Notes: a model not told the origin generated them from the letters alone. Shown: positions 8,995 to 19,025, numbered from the stretch's first letter. The stretch: DNA of 64,000 nucleotides from JANQPX01 sp039197065 (GCA_039197065.1 JBCCUL010000011.1:135026-199025); one strand, 5' to 3'. Numbers and translations: made by a program.

Positions 8995-11900
8995 ATGCAT
9001 CTACTGAATGCGCGGCAGGCGACCACCGACGATGATGGTGAAGCCATCGACCTCGGTCAGTCGCCGGGCGACATCGTCTACATTTCGGCTGCCGATACTG
9101 AACTTCGGTCGCTCGCCGCTGCACAAGCAAGGCGCCCCGACTACGCGCCGAGCCTCAGGCTCGCGAACATGCTCAGGCTCGCCCATCCGATGTCGGTCGA
9201 TCTTTATGTCGAGACGATCGTTTCTGAAGCGAAGCTGGTGGTGCTGCGCATGCTCGGAGGGCGGAGTTACTGGCCGTATGGTCTCGAGCAGATTGCTGCC
9301 GCATGCCGCTCAAAGAATATCCCGCTTGCCGTATTACCGGGCGACGATCAGCCTGATCAGGAACTGGTCAGCTGGTGCACGTTGCCGGCCGAGGCCTGTC
9401 ACCGAATCTGGCAGTTCGGCGTTCACGGCGGACTCGCCAACAGCGAGGCGCTGCTTCGCTATGCGTCGACCCTTCTCGGCTCGAAGGAGGGCTGGACAGA
9501 GCCTGCTCCGCTGCTACGCGCCGGTATCTATTGGCCAGACGAGCCTTCGGTCGACCTGGAAACGCTGCGCCGGGTCCATTGGCGAAAGGATCGATCCAAG
9601 GCCGCCATCGTCTTCTATCGCGCTCTGTTTCAGGCCACCGATCTGGATGTCATCGACGCGCTCATCGACGCTCTTGATCACGCTGGGCTCGATGTGCTGC
9701 CGCTTTATGTCACCAGCCTGAAGGACAAGAGCGTCGCTTCCCTCGTCGCCGAGCTTCTGGACGAGGCGGAGGCCTCGGTCGTCCTGAATGCGACGGGCTT
9801 CGCCATTTCCAACCCTGACCAGCCGATGCAGACACCGCTTGAGGGCGATGATCGCATCGTCCTGCAGATGGTGTTTTCGGGCGGCAGCGAAGCAGCCTGG
9901 AGAGAAGGTCTAAACGGCCTCTCGGCGCGGGATCTCGCTATGAACGTCGTCCTTCCGGAAGTTGACGGACGGGTGCTGAGCCGTGCGGTCGCCTTCAAGG
10001 CAAAGCAGCGTTTCGATGAACGCAGCGAGATCGACGTTATCGGACTCAAGCCGGTTCACGATCGCATCCGCTATACGGCCGAACTCGCCCGTAGCTGGGC
10101 TGATTTACGTAACGTCCAGGTTGAGAAACGCAAAATTGCGATCATCCTCGCGAATTACCCAAATCAGGATGGCCGCTTGGCTAACGGCGTCGGACTGGAT
10201 ACGCCGGAGAGCGCCGCCGGCGTTCTCGACGCACTGCGATCGGCCGGATATGTGCTCGGATCCTGGGAAGGTGATGGACAGGCGCTTGTGGACAAACTGC
10301 GATCTGGTGTCACGAACAATCGCCGCAAATACCAGCAAAAATCGTCAAAAATCACACTTTCTATTGGGGAATATTTACGTTTTTATAATGCCTTACCGGC
10401 GTCTCTGCAGAATCAAATCGAAGAACGGTGGGGCCCGCCGGAGAAAGATCCACAGCTCTTCCACAGCGTCTTCAAACTTGCTTTGTTGCAGTTTGGCAAC
10501 ATTGTCGTAGGCATTCAACCAGCGCGCGGCTACAACATCGATCCGGTCACCAGCTACCATGATCCGGACCTTGTACCGCCCCACCATTATTTCGCCTTTT
10601 ACGCGTGGATGCGCCAGAGCTTCGGTGTTCACGCGATCATTCACCTCGGCAAGCACGGCAATCTTGAATGGCTGCCCGGCAAGGCGCTTGCCCTGTCCGA
10701 GACATGTTTTCCGGAGGCGGTGCTCGGCCCCCTGCCCCACCTCTATCCATTCATCGTCAATGATCCAGGTGAGGGATCTCAGGCCAAGCGACGGACATCG
10801 GCCGTCATCATCGATCATCTGACCCCGGCGATGACCCGCGCCGACAGTTATGGGCCCTATGCCGAGCTGGAAGGATTGGTCGACGAGTATTATCAGGCTG
10901 CCGGTGTCGACAAGCGGCGGATGAACTATCTCCGGGGCGAGATCCTGGCGGAGAGCCGACGGCTGGGCCTGGACAAGGATCTGGGCGTCAGGCGCGATGA
11001 TCCTGATGACGCGCTCGCCAAGCTCGACAACCATCTCTGCGAAATCAAGGAACTGCAGATCCGGGACGGGCTGCATATCCTGGGGCGAGCGCCCGAGGGC
11101 GATCAGCTGATCGATCTCCTGGTGGCTCTGGTGCGCGTGCCGCGCGGCGACGGTAGAGGTGGCGACGCTTCGATCCTGCGGGCGCTCGCAACGGATCTCA
11201 AGCTTGGCAAGACGGACCCCTTGGACTGCGACTTCTCGGATCCCTGGCAAGGTCCGAGGCCAGAAGCTCTGACAAGTCTAATGGGCACCGGCGGCACCAC
11301 ATGGCGGAGTGCTGGGGATACGGTTGAGCGGCTGGAGCTTCTGGCGCGCGCGCTGGTGAACGGTGAGGAAGAGGCCGAGCCCGCCTGGACGTCGACTCGG
11401 CTGGTCCTTCGGGAGATCGAGACGCGGATCAGGCCGATGATCGAAGCGAGCGGTCGTCTGGAGATCCAGAACCTCCTGGCCGGCCTGGACGGCCGCTTCG
11501 TCAAGCCAGGTGCTTCCGGCGCGCCGACCCGCGGTCGGCTGGACGTCCTGCCGACCGGCCGAAATTTTTTCTCGGTGGACAGCCGTGCTGTCCCGACCCC
11601 GGCGGCCTGGTTTCTCGGTCGGAGATCGGCCGAGATGCTGATCGAACGCTATCTCCAGGATGAAGGCGACTGGCCGAAGTCGGTGGTGCTGTCCGCCTGG
11701 GGCACCGCGAACATGCGTACGGGCGGCGATGACATCGCGCAGGCGCTGGCGTTGATCGGTGCGCAGCCTGTCTGGGATCAGGCATCGCATCGGGTCACCG
11801 GGATCGAGGTGGTGCCGGTCGACCTCCTGGATCGGCCGAGGGTCGATGTGACGCTGCGCATCTCCGGCTTTTTCCGCGATGCCTTTCCGGCGCAGATCGA

Positions 11901-12756
11901 CCTGTTCGATCGGGCCGTTCGCGAGGTCGCGGCGATGGATGAGCCCGCTCATCTCAATCCGATAAGGGCAAAGGTTCAGGCGGACCAGGCGCAGTTCGAA
12001 GCCGAGGGACATGATCAGGCGGATGCTGCCCGCCGAGCAAGCTACCGCGTCTTCGGCTCCAAGCCTGGAGCTTACGGCGCCGGTCTCCAGGCCTTGATCG
12101 ACGAACGCGGCTGGGAAACGGACGAGGATCTCGCCAAAGCCTATATCGCCTGGGGTGGCTATGCCTATGGTTCAAAGGCGGCGGGCAAGGCAGAGCACAG
12201 TCTGTTCGAGCGGCGCCTTGGAGCCGTCGAGCTCGTCCTCCATAACCAGGACAATCGCGAACACGACATCCTCGACAGCGATGACTACTATCAGTTCGAG
12301 GGTGGCGTTGCGGCGACCATCAGGCATCTCTCCGGTGAACAGCCGACGATCTACCACAACGACCACTCCCGGCCCGAAAGTCCGCGCATCCGCACGCTTA
12401 AGGAAGAGATCGGGCGCGTGGTCAGAGGACGCGCTGCCAATCCCAAATGGCTAAAAGGCTTGATGCGCCATGGCTACAAGGGGGCATTCGAGATTGCGGC
12501 GACCGTCGATTATCTCTTTGCGTTCGCTGCGACGGCTGGCGTGGTCGAGGATCATCACTTCGATGCGCTGTACGACGCGTACCTCGTCGATGATCAGGTT
12601 CGAGACTTTATTGAGCGGCATAACCCTGATGCACTGGATGAGATCGCGCGGCGCTTTCAAGAAGCGATCGAGCGCGGTCTTTGGCGACCGAAGGCGAATG
12701 ACGTGATCGATCGGCTGGCGTCGATCCGTGCAGAAAAGTTCCGGAGCCCTCTCTAA
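8995..12756 (+). CDS. cobN: Cobaltochelatase subunit CobN
   Basis: A 1253-aa protein, close to the usual length of the large subunit of the ATP-dependent CobNST chelatase, which inserts Co2+ into hydrogenobyrinic acid a,c-diamide. Recognisable blocks are GVQPARGYNIDP-like sequence (here GIQPARGYNIDPV), IIHLGKHGNLEWLPGK, LYPFIVNDPGEGSQAKRR and a C-terminal TIYHNDHSRPESPRI. The frame is intact. The start at ATG 8995 has only a weak ribosome-binding sequence and follows the cobW stop by 22 bp. The partners CobS and CobT are not in the window and would have to be elsewhere for this subunit to work. Confidence 0.95.
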   Translation: MHLLNARQATTDDDGEAIDLGQSPGDIVYISAADTELRSLAAAQARRPDYAPSLRLANMLRLAHPMSVDLYVETIVSEAKLVVLRMLGGRSYWPYGLEQIAAACRSKNIPLAVLPGDDQPDQELVSWCTLPAEACHRIWQFGVHGGLANSEALLRYASTLLGSKEGWTEPAPLLRAGIYWPDEPSVDLETLRRVHWRKDRSKAAIVFYRALFQATDLDVIDALIDALDHAGLDVLPLYVTSLKDKSVASLVAELLDEAEASVVLNATGFAISNPDQPMQTPLEGDDRIVLQMVFSGGSEAAWREGLNGLSARDLAMNVVLPEVDGRVLSRAVAFKAKQRFDERSEIDVIGLKPVHDRIRYTAELARSWADLRNVQVEKRKIAIILANYPNQDGRLANGVGLDTPESAAGVLDALRSAGYVLGSWEGDGQALVDKLRSGVTNNRRKYQQKSSKITLSIGEYLRFYNALPASLQNQIEERWGPPEKDPQLFHSVFKLALLQFGNIVVGIQPARGYNIDPVTSYHDPDLVPPHHYFAFYAWMRQSFGVHAIIHLGKHGNLEWLPGKALALSETCFPEAVLGPLPHLYPFIVNDPGEGSQAKRRTSAVIIDHLTPAMTRADSYGPYAELEGLVDEYYQAAGVDKRRMNYLRGEILAESRRLGLDKDLGVRRDDPDDALAKLDNHLCEIKELQIRDGLHILGRAPEGDQLIDLLVALVRVPRGDGRGGDASILRALATDLKLGKTDPLDCDFSDPWQGPRPEALTSLMGTGGTTWRSAGDTVERLELLARALVNGEEEAEPAWTSTRLVLREIETRIRPMIEASGRLEIQNLLAGLDGRFVKPGASGAPTRGRLDVLPTGRNFFSVDSRAVPTPAAWFLGRRSAEMLIERYLQDEGDWPKSVVLSAWGTANMRTGGDDIAQALALIGAQPVWDQASHRVTGIEVVPVDLLDRPRVDVTLRISGFFRDAFPAQIDLFDRAVREVAAMDEPAHLNPIRAKVQADQAQFEAEGHDQADAARRASYRVFGSKPGAYGAGLQALIDERGWETDEDLAKAYIAWGGYAYGSKAAGKAEHSLFERRLGAVELVLHNQDNREHDILDSDDYYQFEGGVAATIRHLSGEQPTIYHNDHSRPESPRIRTLKEEIGRVVRGRAANPKWLKGLMRHGYKGAFEIAATVDYLFAFAATAGVVEDHHFDALYDAYLVDDQVRDFIERHNPDALDEIARRFQEAIERGLWRPKANDVIDRLASIRAEKFRSPL

Positions 12757-12838
12757 TGGCGTATCGGCGAGAATCCGCTCTTGAACCGCGGCGGCAGAAA
12801 GCGTTAGCTCCGAACCAGCCGGACGGAGGACAGAAACG

Positions 12839-13453
12839 ATGACCAGCACGGACACCGACATCAATCAGGCCCACCGCGAAAAGATGGCCAAGATCAAGGC
12901 GGTCAAAGACAAAATCTATGCGTCAAAGACCAAGGAGAAAGGTCTTCTGATCGTTCATACCGGCACCGGCAAGGGTAAAAGCACGGCAGCCTTCGGCCTG
13001 GTGATGCGGACGCTTGGACATGGTCTCAATGTGGGCGTCGTCCAGTTCGTCAAAGGCAGGCGCGAGACCGGCGAGCGGCAGATCCTCGAAAAGTTTCAGG
13101 ATCAGGTCACGGTCAAGGTGATGGGTGAGGGTTTCACTTGGGAGACGCAGGACCGCGAGCGCGATATCGAAGCGGCGAACGCAGCCTGGGACGAGGCCGT
13201 TCAGATGATGGCTGATCCCAAGCTGCACCTGGTGGTCATGGACGAGCTGAACATCGTGCTCCGAAAGGATTATCTCGATATCGATCAGGTGGTCGAAGGC
13301 CTGCTTGCCAAGCGGCCGGATCTGCATGTCGTCGTTACCGGCCGCAACGCCAAGCCCGAGCTGATCGAGGCGGCGGACCTGGTCACCGAGATGACGCTGG
13401 TCAAGCACCCCTTCCGCGACGGCGTCAAAGCCCAGCTCGGCATTGAATTCTAG
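12839..13453 (+). CDS. cobO: Cob(I)yrinic acid a,c-diamide adenosyltransferase
   Basis: A 204-aa CobO/BtuR-type adenosyltransferase that transfers the 5'-deoxyadenosyl group of ATP to the reduced corrin. The P-loop variant GTGKGKST is near residues 41-48, and MDELNIVL and VVTGRNAKPELIEAADLVTEM are family signatures. GGAGGACAG precedes the ATG at a suitable distance. It lies 82 bp after cobN and 54 bp before cobQ on the same strand. Confidence 0.95.
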   Translation: MTSTDTDINQAHREKMAKIKAVKDKIYASKTKEKGLLIVHTGTGKGKSTAAFGLVMRTLGHGLNVGVVQFVKGRRETGERQILEKFQDQVTVKVMGEGFTWETQDRERDIEAANAAWDEAVQMMADPKLHLVVMDELNIVLRKDYLDIDQVVEGLLAKRPDLHVVVTGRNAKPELIEAADLVTEMTLVKHPFRDGVKAQLGIEF

Positions 13454-13507
13454 TCGTGCGACGACCTCGTTGACTTGCTTGACACTCGCCCCCAACGATT
13501 GGGACAC

Positions 13508-14992
13508 ATGATGAAGCGGACAGCCTCGCTCATGCTGCAGGGGACGGGGTCGAATGTGGGAAAGTCGCTTCTGGTCGCGGGGCTTTGTCGCCTTTTTCGT
13601 AACCGCGGCATCGTAGTGACGCCGTTTAAGCCGCAGAACATGAGCAACAATGCGGCGGTGACGGCGGATGGCGGCGAGATCGGCCGGGCGCAGGCGCTAC
13701 AGGCAAAGGCGGCAGGCGTACCGCTTTCCGTGCATATGAACCCGGTGCTTTTGAAGCCGCAGACTGAGATCGGCGCGCAGGTCGTGGTGCAGGGCAAGGT
13801 GTTCGGAGCCTGCAAGGCCAAGGACTATCATGCGCTGAAGCCGAGGTTGATGAAGTATGTTCTCGAAAGCTATCAGAAACTCTCGGTGACGAGCGATCTC
13901 GTCTTAGTGGAGGGGGCTGGTAGTCCGGCGGAGGTTAATTTGCGCGATGGCGATATCGCCAATATGGGCTTCGCCGAGGCAGCGGATCTGCCGGTGGTGC
14001 TGGTTGGCGACATCGACCGCGGGGGTGTGATCGCATCCCTGGTCGGCACCTATGAGCTGCTGGAGCCTTTTGAACGAGAACGTCTCAGGGGCTACATCGT
14101 CAACAAGTTTCGAGGCGATCCCTCCCTCTTCGATAACGCCCATCCGATCATCGAAGGGCGAAGCGGCATGCGGCCGCTGGGCGTCCTGCCCTGGTTTTCG
14201 GAAGCTCGCCGCCTGCCGGCGGAGGACATTCTTGACCTCGAGGAACAAACAAACGGCCAAGCCGCCATCAAGGTGGTGGTGCCGAAATGGCCGAGGCTCT
14301 CAAATTTCGATGATCTCGATCCGCTGACGGCCGAGCCTGATGTCGCCGTTCAATTCGTGGCTCCTGGCGAACCACTTCCTGGCGACGCCGATCTGGTGAT
14401 CCTTCCGGGTTCCAAAGCGACACTCCTTGATATGAAGGCCTTTCGAGAAAACGGCTGGGATGTCGATTTGCATGCGCATATCCGGCGCGGCGGGATGGTG
14501 CTCGGTCTTTGTGGCGGCTTTCAGATGCTAGGGCGACGGATCAGCGACCCTGAAGGTATTGAAGGCCAACCCGACGACGCCGAGGGTCTTGGTTGGCTGG
14601 AAATCGAGACCGTTCTCACGGGTGAAAAAACGCTCATGGAAACCGAAGGCATCGCTTGCGAAAGCGGGCTATCGGTCAACGGCTATGAAATGCATGTCGG
14701 ACGAAGCGAGGGGCCAGAGCTCGATCGTCCGTTCCTCGAGCTTCGTGGCCGGCCGGAGGGTGCTGTATCCCGGGACGGCCGGATCATCGGATGCTATGTG
14801 CACGGCCTCTTCGCCAATGATGCGTTTCGTGATGATTTCCTTAAGCGGATCCGAGCGCGCGAAGCATCGGCCATCGCCTATGAGGAGCAGGTCGAGGAGA
14901 CCCTGGACCTTCTCGCTGACCATCTGGAACGTCATCTCGATATCGACGCCATGATGACGATCGCCGGTCTTGGAGAGCACCGGCTAAGTTAG
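13508..14992 (+). CDS. cobQ: Cobyric acid synthase
   Basis: About 494 aa; it amidates four carboxyl groups of adenosylcobyrinic acid a,c-diamide using glutamine. The N-terminal P-loop-like GTGSNVGKS and the C-terminal class I glutamine amidotransferase domain, with nucleophile Cys in GLCGGFQMLG and the His in GCYVHGLF, are both present. The frame opens at TTG 13475, but ATG 13508 (or 13511) after GGGAC starts at the conserved LMLQGTGSNVGKS block. The last nine bases overlap the 3' end of the convergent cobD. Confidence 0.94.
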   Translation: MMKRTASLMLQGTGSNVGKSLLVAGLCRLFRNRGIVVTPFKPQNMSNNAAVTADGGEIGRAQALQAKAAGVPLSVHMNPVLLKPQTEIGAQVVVQGKVFGACKAKDYHALKPRLMKYVLESYQKLSVTSDLVLVEGAGSPAEVNLRDGDIANMGFAEAADLPVVLVGDIDRGGVIASLVGTYELLEPFERERLRGYIVNKFRGDPSLFDNAHPIIEGRSGMRPLGVLPWFSEARRLPAEDILDLEEQTNGQAAIKVVVPKWPRLSNFDDLDPLTAEPDVAVQFVAPGEPLPGDADLVILPGSKATLLDMKAFRENGWDVDLHAHIRRGGMVLGLCGGFQMLGRRISDPEGIEGQPDDAEGLGWLEIETVLTGEKTLMETEGIACESGLSVNGYEMHVGRSEGPELDRPFLELRGRPEGAVSRDGRIIGCYVHGLFANDAFRDDFLKRIRAREASAIAYEEQVEETLDLLADHLERHLDIDAMMTIAGLGEHRLS

Positions 14993-15952
14993 CAGCACGG
15001 CGAGAAGAATGAAGCCGGTCATGACACCGGATGACCACCAAAAGAGGCGAAGGGCTCGATTGATGTCGTTTGAGGTGAGGTCGGGATTGCCGGCGCCGAT
15101 CCAAGGATCTTCGGTGAGTTCGCCCTCATAGGAACGCGGACCTGAAAGACGAATATCGAGAGCGCCGGCTATGGCGGCTTCCGGCCATCCGCCATTGGGG
15201 GAACGATGCCACTGCGCGTCTCGATTGATCGTCTTCCAGGCATCGACGCAGGACGCCCCCGGCATAAGGCGGGCCGCCACTGTGATCAACAGCGCCGAGA
15301 TTCGAGCCGGCAACCAGTTCACCGCGTCATCGAGCAGAGCAGCGAAGCGACCGAAATGCAGGTAGCGCTCCGACTTATGGCCAATCATGCTGTCGGCGGT
15401 GTTGATGGCCTTGTAAGCGAGGATGCCGGGCAGCCCGAGGACGAAGGCGTAGAAGGCAGGCGCCACCACGCCATCGGAGAAATTCTCGGCAAGCGATTCG
15501 ATTGACGCCCTTGCAACGCCATGCTCATCAAGCTGTTGGGGATCGCGACCGACGATATGTGCAACAGCCTCACGGCCCTCGTGAAGGCCTTCGTTCAAGC
15601 CTTCACCAACAGCGCGCACGTGATCGGCGAGGCTGGTTTGGGCGAGCAGCGTGCTCATCAGAACAGCGAGAATGATCCAGCCGAAGGGCAAAAGCAGACA
15701 AAGCCATTGAATCAAAAGGCCAAACACGAGGCTTCCTAGGACCAGAACGAGCGTCGTCATTCTGCCGCGCTCGAACAGGGAATGGGCCGTTGCAGCCTGA
15801 CCAAACGACCACTTTTCCAGATCTGCGATCACACCGCCCATGATCTCCACAGGATGTGGCACGTAACGATAGAGCCAACCGGGGTCACCGATCAGCCGGT
15901 CGATGATCAGTGCGAGAAGCAGAGCCTGAGCGATACCTTCCAGCAGAAACAA
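14984..15952 (-). CDS. cobD: Adenosylcobinamide-phosphate synthase
   Basis: A 322-aa multi-helix membrane protein of the CobD/CbiB family that condenses cobyric acid with (R)-1-amino-2-propanol or its phosphate. DRLIGDPGWLYRYVPHPV near the N terminus, ASIESLAENFSDGVVAPAFY, and NTADSMIGHKSERY are the family signatures. The only start giving the whole first helix is TTG at 15952; the next ATG would be 38 codons in. It is transcribed against its neighbours, overlaps the end of cobQ, and is divergent from cbiX with 159 bp between them. Confidence 0.93.
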   Translation of the reverse strand: MFLLEGIAQALLLALIIDRLIGDPGWLYRYVPHPVEIMGGVIADLEKWSFGQAATAHSLFERGRMTTLVLVLGSLVFGLLIQWLCLLLPFGWIILAVLMSTLLAQTSLADHVRAVGEGLNEGLHEGREAVAHIVGRDPQQLDEHGVARASIESLAENFSDGVVAPAFYAFVLGLPGILAYKAINTADSMIGHKSERYLHFGRFAALLDDAVNWLPARISALLITVAARLMPGASCVDAWKTINRDAQWHRSPNGGWPEAAIAGALDIRLSGPRSYEGELTEDPWIGAGNPDLTSNDINRALRLFWWSSGVMTGFILLAVLLT

Positions 15953-16111
15953 TGCCGTTCAACCCAAAGAAACGGTCGGGCGCACGTCTAAGCACCTTTG
16001 ATTGATAACATTTGCGACAAACCATCGCTTGTTCACAGCCATCGCGGCTGGTATCCAGGCATGTCCCGGTTCCACAAGTGCGAACCAGCTCGACTTTAGG
16101 GGTGTGAGGCG

Positions 16112-17098
16112 ATGGGTAAGCTCGGTGTAATGGTCTGCGGCCATGGGTCCAGGGATGTGGGTGCGGTCAGCGAGTTCAGTCAGTTGGTGGGCGATATCGC
16201 CAAGCGGTTGCCGCATCTGCCTGTCGAGAGCGGTTTTCTCGAGTTTGCTCATCCCGTGATCCGTGATGGTCTTGATAGCCTTCGCAAACAGGGCGTCGAT
16301 CGTATTCTTGCGGTCCCTGGGATGCTGTTTGCAGCCGGCCACGTCAAGAACGATGTGCCCTCGGTGCTGAACGAATACGCCCATGAGCACGGCATCAAGG
16401 TCGAGTTTGGCCGGGATCTGGGCATCGATCCGAAGCTGTTGAAAGCGTCGAAGATGCGGATCGACGATGCGCTCACAGCTGCTGGCGGTGATGTGCCGCT
16501 GGACCAGACCTTATTGGCGGTGATCGGTCGCGGCACGTCCGATCCCGACGCGAATGGCAATGTGTGCAAGCTGGCCCGCATGCTCTGGGAAGGCACCGGT
16601 GTCGGCTGGACGGAGGTCGGCTACAGCGGTGTCGCCCATCCGCGCGTTGACGAGGCGCTGGAGCGCGCGGTGAAGCTCGGTTTCAAGCGGATCGTCGTCT
16701 TTCCCTACTTCCTGTTCACCGGCATTCTGATCAGGCGCATTTATGATCAGACCGACGAGGTGGCGGCGCGCTATCCGGACGTCGAGTTCATCAAGGCCGG
16801 CTATCTCAACAACCAGTCCCTGGTGGTGGATGCCTTTATCGATCGGATCGAAGGCATCCAGAAAGACGACGTCAACATGAACTGCCTGCTCTGTCGTTAC
16901 CGCGAACAGATCATCGGCCATGAGGGTGCCGTCGGCGCGCCGCAGGAAGGCCATCATCACCATGTCGAGGGCATCGGCATCGATGGTCATCACCACCATC
17001 ACCATGGGCATGGCCATCATCACGGTCACGGGCATCATCATCACGACAAGAAAGACGAAGAGGCCGAGCCTAATCCGTCGGCGACGGCGGCCGAATAG
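16112..17098 (+). CDS. cbiX: CbiX-type sirohydrochlorin cobaltochelatase with His-rich C-terminal tail
   Basis: A 328-aa protein. Residues 1-120 and about 140-250 are two copies of the chelatase fold, starting GKLGVMVCGHGSR and LLAVIGRGTSDPDANGN. It should insert cobalt into sirohydrochlorin, the early-insertion route. The catalytic His of the first half is in CGHGSR and of the second half probably in SGVAHPRVDE. After a CLLC motif (near residue 257) the last 50 residues hold about 20 histidines, including a run of six, and could store or deliver metal. GAGG precedes the ATG. It leads the cobH-cobM operon, five bases before cobH. This chelatase is unexpected beside cobN. Confidence 0.93.
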   Translation: MGKLGVMVCGHGSRDVGAVSEFSQLVGDIAKRLPHLPVESGFLEFAHPVIRDGLDSLRKQGVDRILAVPGMLFAAGHVKNDVPSVLNEYAHEHGIKVEFGRDLGIDPKLLKASKMRIDDALTAAGGDVPLDQTLLAVIGRGTSDPDANGNVCKLARMLWEGTGVGWTEVGYSGVAHPRVDEALERAVKLGFKRIVVFPYFLFTGILIRRIYDQTDEVAARYPDVEFIKAGYLNNQSLVVDAFIDRIEGIQKDDVNMNCLLCRYREQIIGHEGAVGAPQEGHHHHVEGIGIDGHHHHHHGHGHHHGHGHHHHDKKDEEAEPNPSATAAE

Positions 17099-17103
17099 CC
17101 GGC

Positions 17104-17775
17104 ATGGACAGGCCAGCTCTGTTGGCGCCGAGCTACCTGAAGGATCCGGACGCGATCTACCGCGCCTCCTTCGCCGCCATTCGCGATGCAGCGTCGATTG
17201 ACGCCCTGCCAGCCGACGTTCAGCCCTTGGCGCTTCGGCTCATTCATACCTGCGGCATGCCGGACATTCTGGACGACCTCACCCTCACTAAGGGGGCGGT
17301 CCAGGCCGGTCGGGACGCGATCGCCGCCGGCAAACCGATCCTGGTGGACGCCACGATGGTTGCCGCCGGCATCACCAAGCGGTTTCTGCAGGCGAAAAAC
17401 GAGATTATCTGCACGCTGAACGACGAGAGAACTAGGTCGCTCGCCGAAGCCATGCGAACGACAAGGTCTGCGGCCGCCGTCGATCTCTGGGAGCCGCATC
17501 TGAACGGCGCCGTGGTCGCGATCGGCAATGCGCCGACGGCCCTCTTTCGCCTGCTCGAACTCCTGGAAGCAGGCTCACCGCACCCAGCCCTCATCCTCGG
17601 CTTTCCGGTCGGTTTCGTCGGCGCCGCCGAGAGCAAGGAGGCGTTGATCGATCAAGCCGGCGACGTCCCCGTTGTCGCCCTTCGCGGCCGGCGCGGCGGC
17701 AGCGCCATGGCCTCAGCCGCCATCAACGCCCTCGCCCTCGCAGGCGACCGGGCTGAGATGGGAGTAACGGCATGA
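17104..17775 (+). CDS. cobH: Precorrin-8X methylmutase
   Basis: A 223-aa CobH/CbiC enzyme that moves the C-11 methyl group to C-12, forming hydrogenobyrinate or its cobalt form. The catalytic histidine lies in LIHTCGMPDI near residue 45, and IGNAPTALFRLLEL and FPVGFVGAAESKEAL are conserved substrate-binding segments. The stop overlaps the cobL start as ATGA, indicating translational coupling. It follows cbiX by five bases. Confidence 0.95.
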   Translation: MDRPALLAPSYLKDPDAIYRASFAAIRDAASIDALPADVQPLALRLIHTCGMPDILDDLTLTKGAVQAGRDAIAAGKPILVDATMVAAGITKRFLQAKNEIICTLNDERTRSLAEAMRTTRSAAAVDLWEPHLNGAVVAIGNAPTALFRLLELLEAGSPHPALILGFPVGFVGAAESKEALIDQAGDVPVVALRGRRGGSAMASAAINALALAGDRAEMGVTA

Positions 17776-19025
17776 GCCAAGATCCAGCCAACGAGGTGGC
17801 CGTGCCACCCGCAGTGGCCGCGCCGCCTTGGTTGGTGGTGGTGGGGATTGGCGATGATGGGCTTGCGTCGCTCGGCGCCAAGGCGCACGCCGTGATCGAG
17901 GCGAGTGACATCGTGATCGGCGGCGAACGGCATCTGGCGATGATCGAGGAGCACACTGGCGAGCGCCGGCCATGGCGGAAGCCGTTGGAGCGAAGCCTTG
18001 ATGACATCGAGGGCATGCGCGGCCGAAAGGTCGTGGTGCTTGCCAGCGGCGATCCGCTTTGCCATGGCGTCGGGGCCATGCTGGCGCGACGTTTTCCGCT
18101 GGATGAGATGGAGATCATACCGGCGGCATCCGCCTTCAGCCTCGCCTGCGCCAGGCTCGGCTGGTCGCTGCAGGATGTCCAGACATTGAGCCTGCATAAT
18201 CGCCCGGTCAGCACGTTGCGCCGTTATCTCCAGCCGGGCGTTCGGCTGGTGGTGATCACCCGTGATGGGGAGACGCCCCATCTGGTAGCGAGCCTTCTGG
18301 TGGAGTCGGGGTTCGGTCCGAGCCGGATCCACGTTTTCGAGCATCTGGACGGCGAGAAGGAAAGGCGGATCGACGGCACGGCGACACATTGGATCGCCAA
18401 GGACATCGCAGCGCTCAACACGCTTGCGATCGTGTGTGTTCCTACTCCCTCGGCTCAGATCCTGACACAAACACCGGGCCTGCCGGACGATGCTTTCGCC
18501 AGCGACGGCATGCTCACCAAGCGCGAGATCAGGGCGATCACGCTCGCCCGGCTGATGCCGATCGACGGTCAATGTCTTTGGGACGTCGGCGCGGGCAGCG
18601 GCGCCATCGCCATCGAGTGGCTGCGGAGCCTGAGGCGGGGCCACGCGATCGCTATCGAGCGTGATGAGGCGCGCGCCCTTCGCGCCGCCGACAATGCCGA
18701 AGTTCTCGGCACGCCCGAGCTTCAGGTCGTCCAAGCCGAAGCGCCCGCCTGTTTCGAAGGCCTCGCAGATCCGGACGCCATTTTCATCGGTGGCGGCATC
18801 ACATCGCCCCAGATGCTTGCCAATGCCTGGGACCGCCTGCCCCGCCGGGGCCGGCTGGTGGCCAATGTCGTGACGCTCGACGGCGAGCGCAAGCTCTTGG
18901 AATGGCAGGCCGAACATGGGGGTGAACTCACCCGCCTCTCGGTCAGCCGTGCTGAGAAGGTTGGACCCTACCAGGGCTGGCGGCCCGCCATGCCCGTCAC
19001 TCAATATGCAGGCGTGAAATCATGA
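17772..19025 (+). CDS. cobL: Precorrin-6B C5,15-methyltransferase (decarboxylating), CbiE-CbiT fusion
   Basis: A 417-aa fusion. The CbiE half (about 18-215) has WLVVVGIGDDGL, ASGDPLCHGVGAML and the corrin methyltransferase fold. The CbiT half (about 235-415) carries the SAM-binding WDVGAGSGAIAIEWL. Together they methylate C-5 and C-15 and decarboxylate the ring-C acetate. Four-base ATGA overlaps join it to cobH before and cobI after. Confidence 0.95.
   Translation: MSQDPANEVAVPPAVAAPPWLVVVGIGDDGLASLGAKAHAVIEASDIVIGGERHLAMIEEHTGERRPWRKPLERSLDDIEGMRGRKVVVLASGDPLCHGVGAMLARRFPLDEMEIIPAASAFSLACARLGWSLQDVQTLSLHNRPVSTLRRYLQPGVRLVVITRDGETPHLVASLLVESGFGPSRIHVFEHLDGEKERRIDGTATHWIAKDIAALNTLAIVCVPTPSAQILTQTPGLPDDAFASDGMLTKREIRAITLARLMPIDGQCLWDVGAGSGAIAIEWLRSLRRGHAIAIERDEARALRAADNAEVLGTPELQVVQAEAPACFEGLADPDAIFIGGGITSPQMLANAWDRLPRRGRLVANVVTLDGERKLLEWQAEHGGELTRLSVSRAEKVGPYQGWRPAMPVTQYAGVKS

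Noticed and set aside
15953..16111. Possible cobalamin riboswitch before cbiX
   Set aside because: The region has several short stems but lacks the conserved core and B12-box sequence.
16511..17044. 177-codon minus-strand frame beginning with a run of methionines
   Set aside because: The Met/Val run is only the reverse reading of the histidine codons of the CbiX tail.
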